64,000 bases of DNA from Sepiola atlantica (taxonomy: Eukaryota > Mollusca > Cephalopoda > Sepiida > Sepiolidae). A program made the translations under genes and the position numbers. Position 1 is the first letter of the stretch; each line of letters starts with the position of its first letter. Location of the stretch: positions 39,705,263-39,769,262 of the forward strand of contig OY744522.1 in the NCBI GenBank assembly GCA_963556195.1. Reading direction: 5' to 3'. The notes under the pieces are model-generated. The model searched no databases and was not told the origin of the DNA. It saw nothing but the letters and a program-made list of their open reading frames with translations. This document shows, one piece after another, positions 60,890 to 64,000 of the stretch.

Positions 60890-61380
60890 TATTGAGCTTT
60901 CTATATTATTTAATTTGATTTATTTATCGTTGTAATAATTAACATAAACATTGGATACGTTTCACTTCACCGATTATTGACACATTTCGCGACTGGATAA
61001 CTTTGTCAGCTCCTTCAATTTCTCGTATTTGAACTGCTTTTTATAACCTGGATTAATCTTCATCAACCCTCTGGATGTCTTTCCTGATTATGTTTTTCAA
61101 ATTGTATGACCTGGATGGATTGTATAGATTCAACAAAAAAGTATGTTTTTGGGTTGATATATTTGATGTTATATATTGTTATGTATTTGTGTATATATTT
61201 TTTATATATTTTCAAAGTTTAATTTTATTACCTGTAGTGGTATAACTGCGGTAATGGTCCTCTGAAGAGAAGAATTATCTTTGAAAACTCATGAGCTAAG
61301 GACTTTAAGATACTTTGCTTGAACTTTGAATGCTAATAAAATTTGATTGACACCTTATTTTATTACTTCATTTTATATTA
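60890..61380 (+). repeat. Dispersed element FB5, longest copy
   Basis: Same sequence as 26365-26910 in opposite orientation ('tatgtttttgggttgatata', 'ggtcctctgaagagaagaat', 'gaaaactcatgagctaagga', 'gacaccttattttatta'). No coding capacity is apparent. Confidence 0.88.
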
Positions 61381-61407
61381 TAATATATATATATATATAT
61401 ATATATT
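61381..61407. repeat. (AT)n microsatellite
   Basis: Short TA tract; another lies at 61741-61765. Confidence 0.9.
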
Positions 61408-61813
61408 AACGGTTTAGTGCTTAAGCTCAATAGATATAAATATTTAATTCCCAAGAATTTATAAATAGAAAATAGAACAAACAGATCTTTATTCAAACAA
61501 CCATATTTTTATTCTCCAGCAAAGAGGTTCATTTTACCAGCTGTATTTTCAATATTCCACACAATCAAGATATCTTTTGGGATCAACAAATCCTGAATTT
61601 TCTAAACAATGGTTCATCAGAAATATCAGAAAAATATAGTTTTATAAAGCGAAACTTGCTTTTGAAAGCGTTCTTTTGGATTGATTTTTGCCCAAATGCA
61701 ATTGCATTCAACTCAAGGTTTCCGTCATCTCTCTCTCTCTTTATATATATATATATATATATATTAGTTATTCACACATGTTTCACTGTTACTATGGCTC
61801 ATCAGCGTGGCTG
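61408..61813. other. No feature besides (AT)n
   Basis: Contains (CT)n-(AT)n at about 61729-61765; otherwise nothing supported. Confidence 0.5.
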
Positions 61814-61883
61814 ACTATGGCGAGATTCGAAACCACGACCACGGCGACAGCAGTCGGGAGCTTTACAGCTAAGCTACGATAGT
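61814..61883 (-). pseudogene. tRNA-like sequence, probable SINE head
   Basis: Minus strand, 70 nt. The ends ACTATCG and CCATAGT pair at six of seven positions like an acceptor stem. TAGCTTAGCTGTAAAGC resembles an A box with a three-pair D stem. GGTTTCGAATC is a good B box, and the T stem pairs at four of five. The anticodon arm does not fold properly. It reads as a tRNA-derived polymerase III promoter, most likely of a SINE. Confidence 0.55.
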
Positions 61884-61949
61884 TTCGCCTGCAATACGCA
61901 ACCAGGTGAGGCACAGCTGAGCAGCAAAATGTTTATTTACATTGCATTC

Positions 61950-62405
61950 ACATTTTTAGGGGTCCAAAGGCCGGCGGTCCGAAGAGTAGAAAGTTTTCCG
62001 GCATCTAGGGACATCTACAGTGAAAGGGTGGGATTTTGCTGCTAGTCGGATGAGTCGGGGTTATTTATGTTCGGGGAGTACAAGTGTAGTCATTTCATTG
62101 GAGAAAAAACAAGCATAGGGATTCAACTCTACGTCAATGCGACAGCGGCTGGAGCTTAGCAGACAGGACGTTACCTATTCGTTTAGAAATTCTTTTTGCA
62201 TCCTTTCCAAGAGTGAAGGACTAGTGGTTACTGAATCAGCCCAGATGTTGAAACAATACCCCATCCACGGGAGAATGGTGGCTTTATAAAGATATAGGAT
62301 ATTGCTAAATGTAAGAAGTTTTCTAACTCGGTAAAGGGAGTTTACCTTCTTTGCTATGTATCTCTCTCTTGAGAAAAAAATATTTGACAAATGTAACAGA
62401 CACAA
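61950..62405 (-). pseudogene. LINE B copy, C-terminal fragment
   Basis: Minus strand: LYRVRKLLTFSNILYLYKAT, ILPWMGYCFNIWADS and LLERMQKEFLN. This is the thumb region after the RT active site (LYKSxIRPxMEYCxHIWxGA, then LLDRxQKR). Beyond the stop, decayed sequence leads to the 'ttccggcatctagggacat' block shared with the copy at 21310-21790. Confidence 0.85.
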
Positions 62406-62414
62406 TTGTCTATC

Positions 62415-62420
<6 letters not shown>

Positions 62421-62451
<31 letters not shown>
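62421..62451. repeat. (AAT)n microsatellite
   Basis: About ten AAT units. Confidence 0.95.
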
Positions 62452-62489
62452 TAATTAATAATAATGACAGTCTCTACGTGAAAAGGAAC

Positions 62490-62954
62490 GAAGGGGGCTG
62501 GTAAATATAGAAGATTGTGTGGAAAACACAACAAAAAGAATTGGGAAAATGCGTAACCCAGAACACAAAAAGGCTGATCACTGCAGCAAGAGACACTGTC
62601 AAAATGAACAATTCTAGAAACAACGAAACCAGAAACAAAAAGGCAAGCAAATAAAAGTGTGAAGAGAAACAGCTACATTGACGATTCATAAGAATGACAA
62701 AAGAAGAGACCCATGAAAACACATCGACATGGCTAAGAAAAGGATACTTGAATAGCGAAACTGAATCTTTACTGACAGCAGCTGCACAGAACAATGCGGT
62801 TAGAACTAACTACATTAAAGCCAAAATAGATCAAACCCAGGAAAACAGTAAATGTAGACCATGTGGACAAAGAGACGAAACGGCAAATCAGATAATAAAT
62901 GAATGCAGCAAACTAGCCCCCCCCCTACAAGAACAAACACCTATGCCTTCCTAG
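62490..62954 (+). pseudogene. LINE C-terminal zinc-knuckle fragment
   Basis: Plus strand. The final frame reads STWLRKGYLNSETESLLTAA, AQNNAVRTNYIKAKID, then CRPCGQRDETANQIINECSKL. This is the C-terminus of a LINE reverse transcriptase group, in which WL..G.LK.ETE..I.AAQ..AI.T.Y is followed by a C-x2-C...H-x4-C knuckle. Here the His position is Q (ANQII), so the zinc site is broken. Upstream, 'aaatgcgtaacccagaacac' and decayed sequence appear to continue the protein. Both ends are truncated. Confidence 0.82.
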
Positions 62955-64000
62955 CGCCATCACTCGCAACACACAGTAGCAGTTAAAATGGACACTATGG
63001 TAACAATAAATGTTGCAGCTGTTTATTTTGAACTATGCTCACTATGGTTCACACGTAAAAAATACAACCTGCCATTACGTTTACTTACTTTTCTCAATGA
63101 GCGTTCACGTATACTGCAGACAATTCAATGAATTATTTCTTAAAATAAAATTCCTACTTGGAAATAATAACTTCTTTTTTAAATTTATTTTAATTATAAA
63201 ATGATCACAACTGCAATAGTCACAGGAGGCCATATTCCAAAGCATGCTTGCTCCTTTCGGTACGGGTATGTGCTCATTGCCTATCGTTAGCCGTTCTCAT
63301 CCGTGGAGGAATGATAATGGTAATGACCAGGATATTTGAGGTCGGAATTGACTTTTAATGGTATCATAGATAATGATAAATTTACTTTTAATGATTCCAT
63401 TACGTGCACTGTATGCGCAATGTTTACGTATTTTTTTCGTACTGCAACCTGGACTTAAGATTAGTGTTAGTGTTGCATAGTCCTTTAATTTCTTGTACCT
63501 TTTCTTCTTCGTCGTGGAGGGGTGTCGTCTCGATGTCGTCTAGTGGTTGAGTTCTTTCTTCGCTTCTGTACTGCTGTGAACATCGACGTCCGCTGTTTCT
63601 GCATGAAAAACCACGATCCAGGAGGCGAAGAGTCTTTTACATTTTGATTAGTTCTATTTAGGCGTCAGTCTACCGTCGCTTTTGGGGACGTTTCACTACC
63701 GTTGAGGGAGAGATCAATTTACTGCTTTACCGTAGTTCATTCCTAGCTTAAGTCCTTAGCTATTCGAAGAGGGGGGGGGAAAGAATCTCATTACGCATGT
63801 ATTCTCTCAGGGAAATAAATTCCCCTTTTCATTTCGGACTACATAAAGAAATGCGTCTGTTCAGCTTTCTTCCAAAAACCAGACTGGCAAAACTCAGTTT
63901 CCCACACAAAAGCCCGTGACGTCACAGAACCCCTATGCGCAGGTGCACCTTGACCCTTGGCCTGAGGTCTCGTCAAACTGGTGTCCCTTTCAATGCTTGT
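62955..64000. other. No gene recognised
   Basis: From about 63450 the sequence is less AT-rich and contains few repeats. It could be the edge of a host gene or its promoter region, but no exon can be supported. Confidence 0.4.

Overview
The window looks like intergenic DNA from the nuclear genome of an invertebrate animal. A mollusc, possibly a cephalopod, is my best guess; this is inference from the mix of Penelope-like and LINE retroelements and the extreme density of (AT)n tracts, and no diagnostic host gene confirms it. I could support no intact host protein-coding gene in 64 kb. Most long open frames are low-complexity translations of microsatellites, and nearly every frame with recognisable protein similarity belongs to a decayed transposable element.

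Mobile elements. (1) Penelope-like elements (PLEs: reverse transcriptase plus GIY-YIG endonuclease) appear as six fragments: 1257-1465 (-), 4930-5400 (-), 15564-16757 (-, the best preserved, 391 open codons), 21975-22640 (-), 23490-25378 (+, nearly the whole polyprotein in several frames) and 55680-56600 (+). They represent at least two lineages. A hammerhead-ribozyme-like motif at 592-645 lies in a dispersed terminal repeat that recurs, mutated, at 59640-59862. (2) One LINE family, called LINE A here, has six copies (7126, 8575-10612, 27090, 29700, 42700, 54225). Five are on the minus strand and share a 3' end; the longest retains endonuclease and RT motifs but has lost the RT core. (3) Other non-LTR remnants: LINE B (21310, 61950), a CR1/Jockey-like 3' end (27745-28617), a LINE C-terminal zinc-knuckle fragment (62490-62954), and family E (11876, 37419, 38891, 50305), whose 3' tails are trinucleotide repeats. 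(4) DNA elements: an internally deleted mariner (19577-19937), a 464-bp element with 27-bp terminal inverted repeats and an 8-bp target duplication (33496-33959), a 226-bp hairpin MITE (43261-43486), and possible Helitron-type hairpin ends near 40.2, 51.9 and 53.8 kb.

RNA-gene-derived sequences: a 5S rRNA-like sequence (41893-42028) and three tRNA-like sequences (10693-10768, 11044-11119, 61814-61883), all probably pseudogenes or SINE heads.

Satellites and structure: a 43-unit 42-bp satellite (1898-3703) that keeps one frame open; a tandem array grown from a LINE 3' end (7352-8130); several large fold-backs, including a 225-bp palindrome with about one mismatch per arm (58343-58567); and over 30 microsatellites, chiefly (AT)n. 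A GC-richer dispersed family (family G) clusters at 32-40 kb, with a diverged minus-strand copy near 53.6 kb.

Nothing here behaves as an operon or pathway. The region is best read as a graveyard of nested repeats in which microsatellites, fold-backs and retroelement 3' ends are repeatedly associated.
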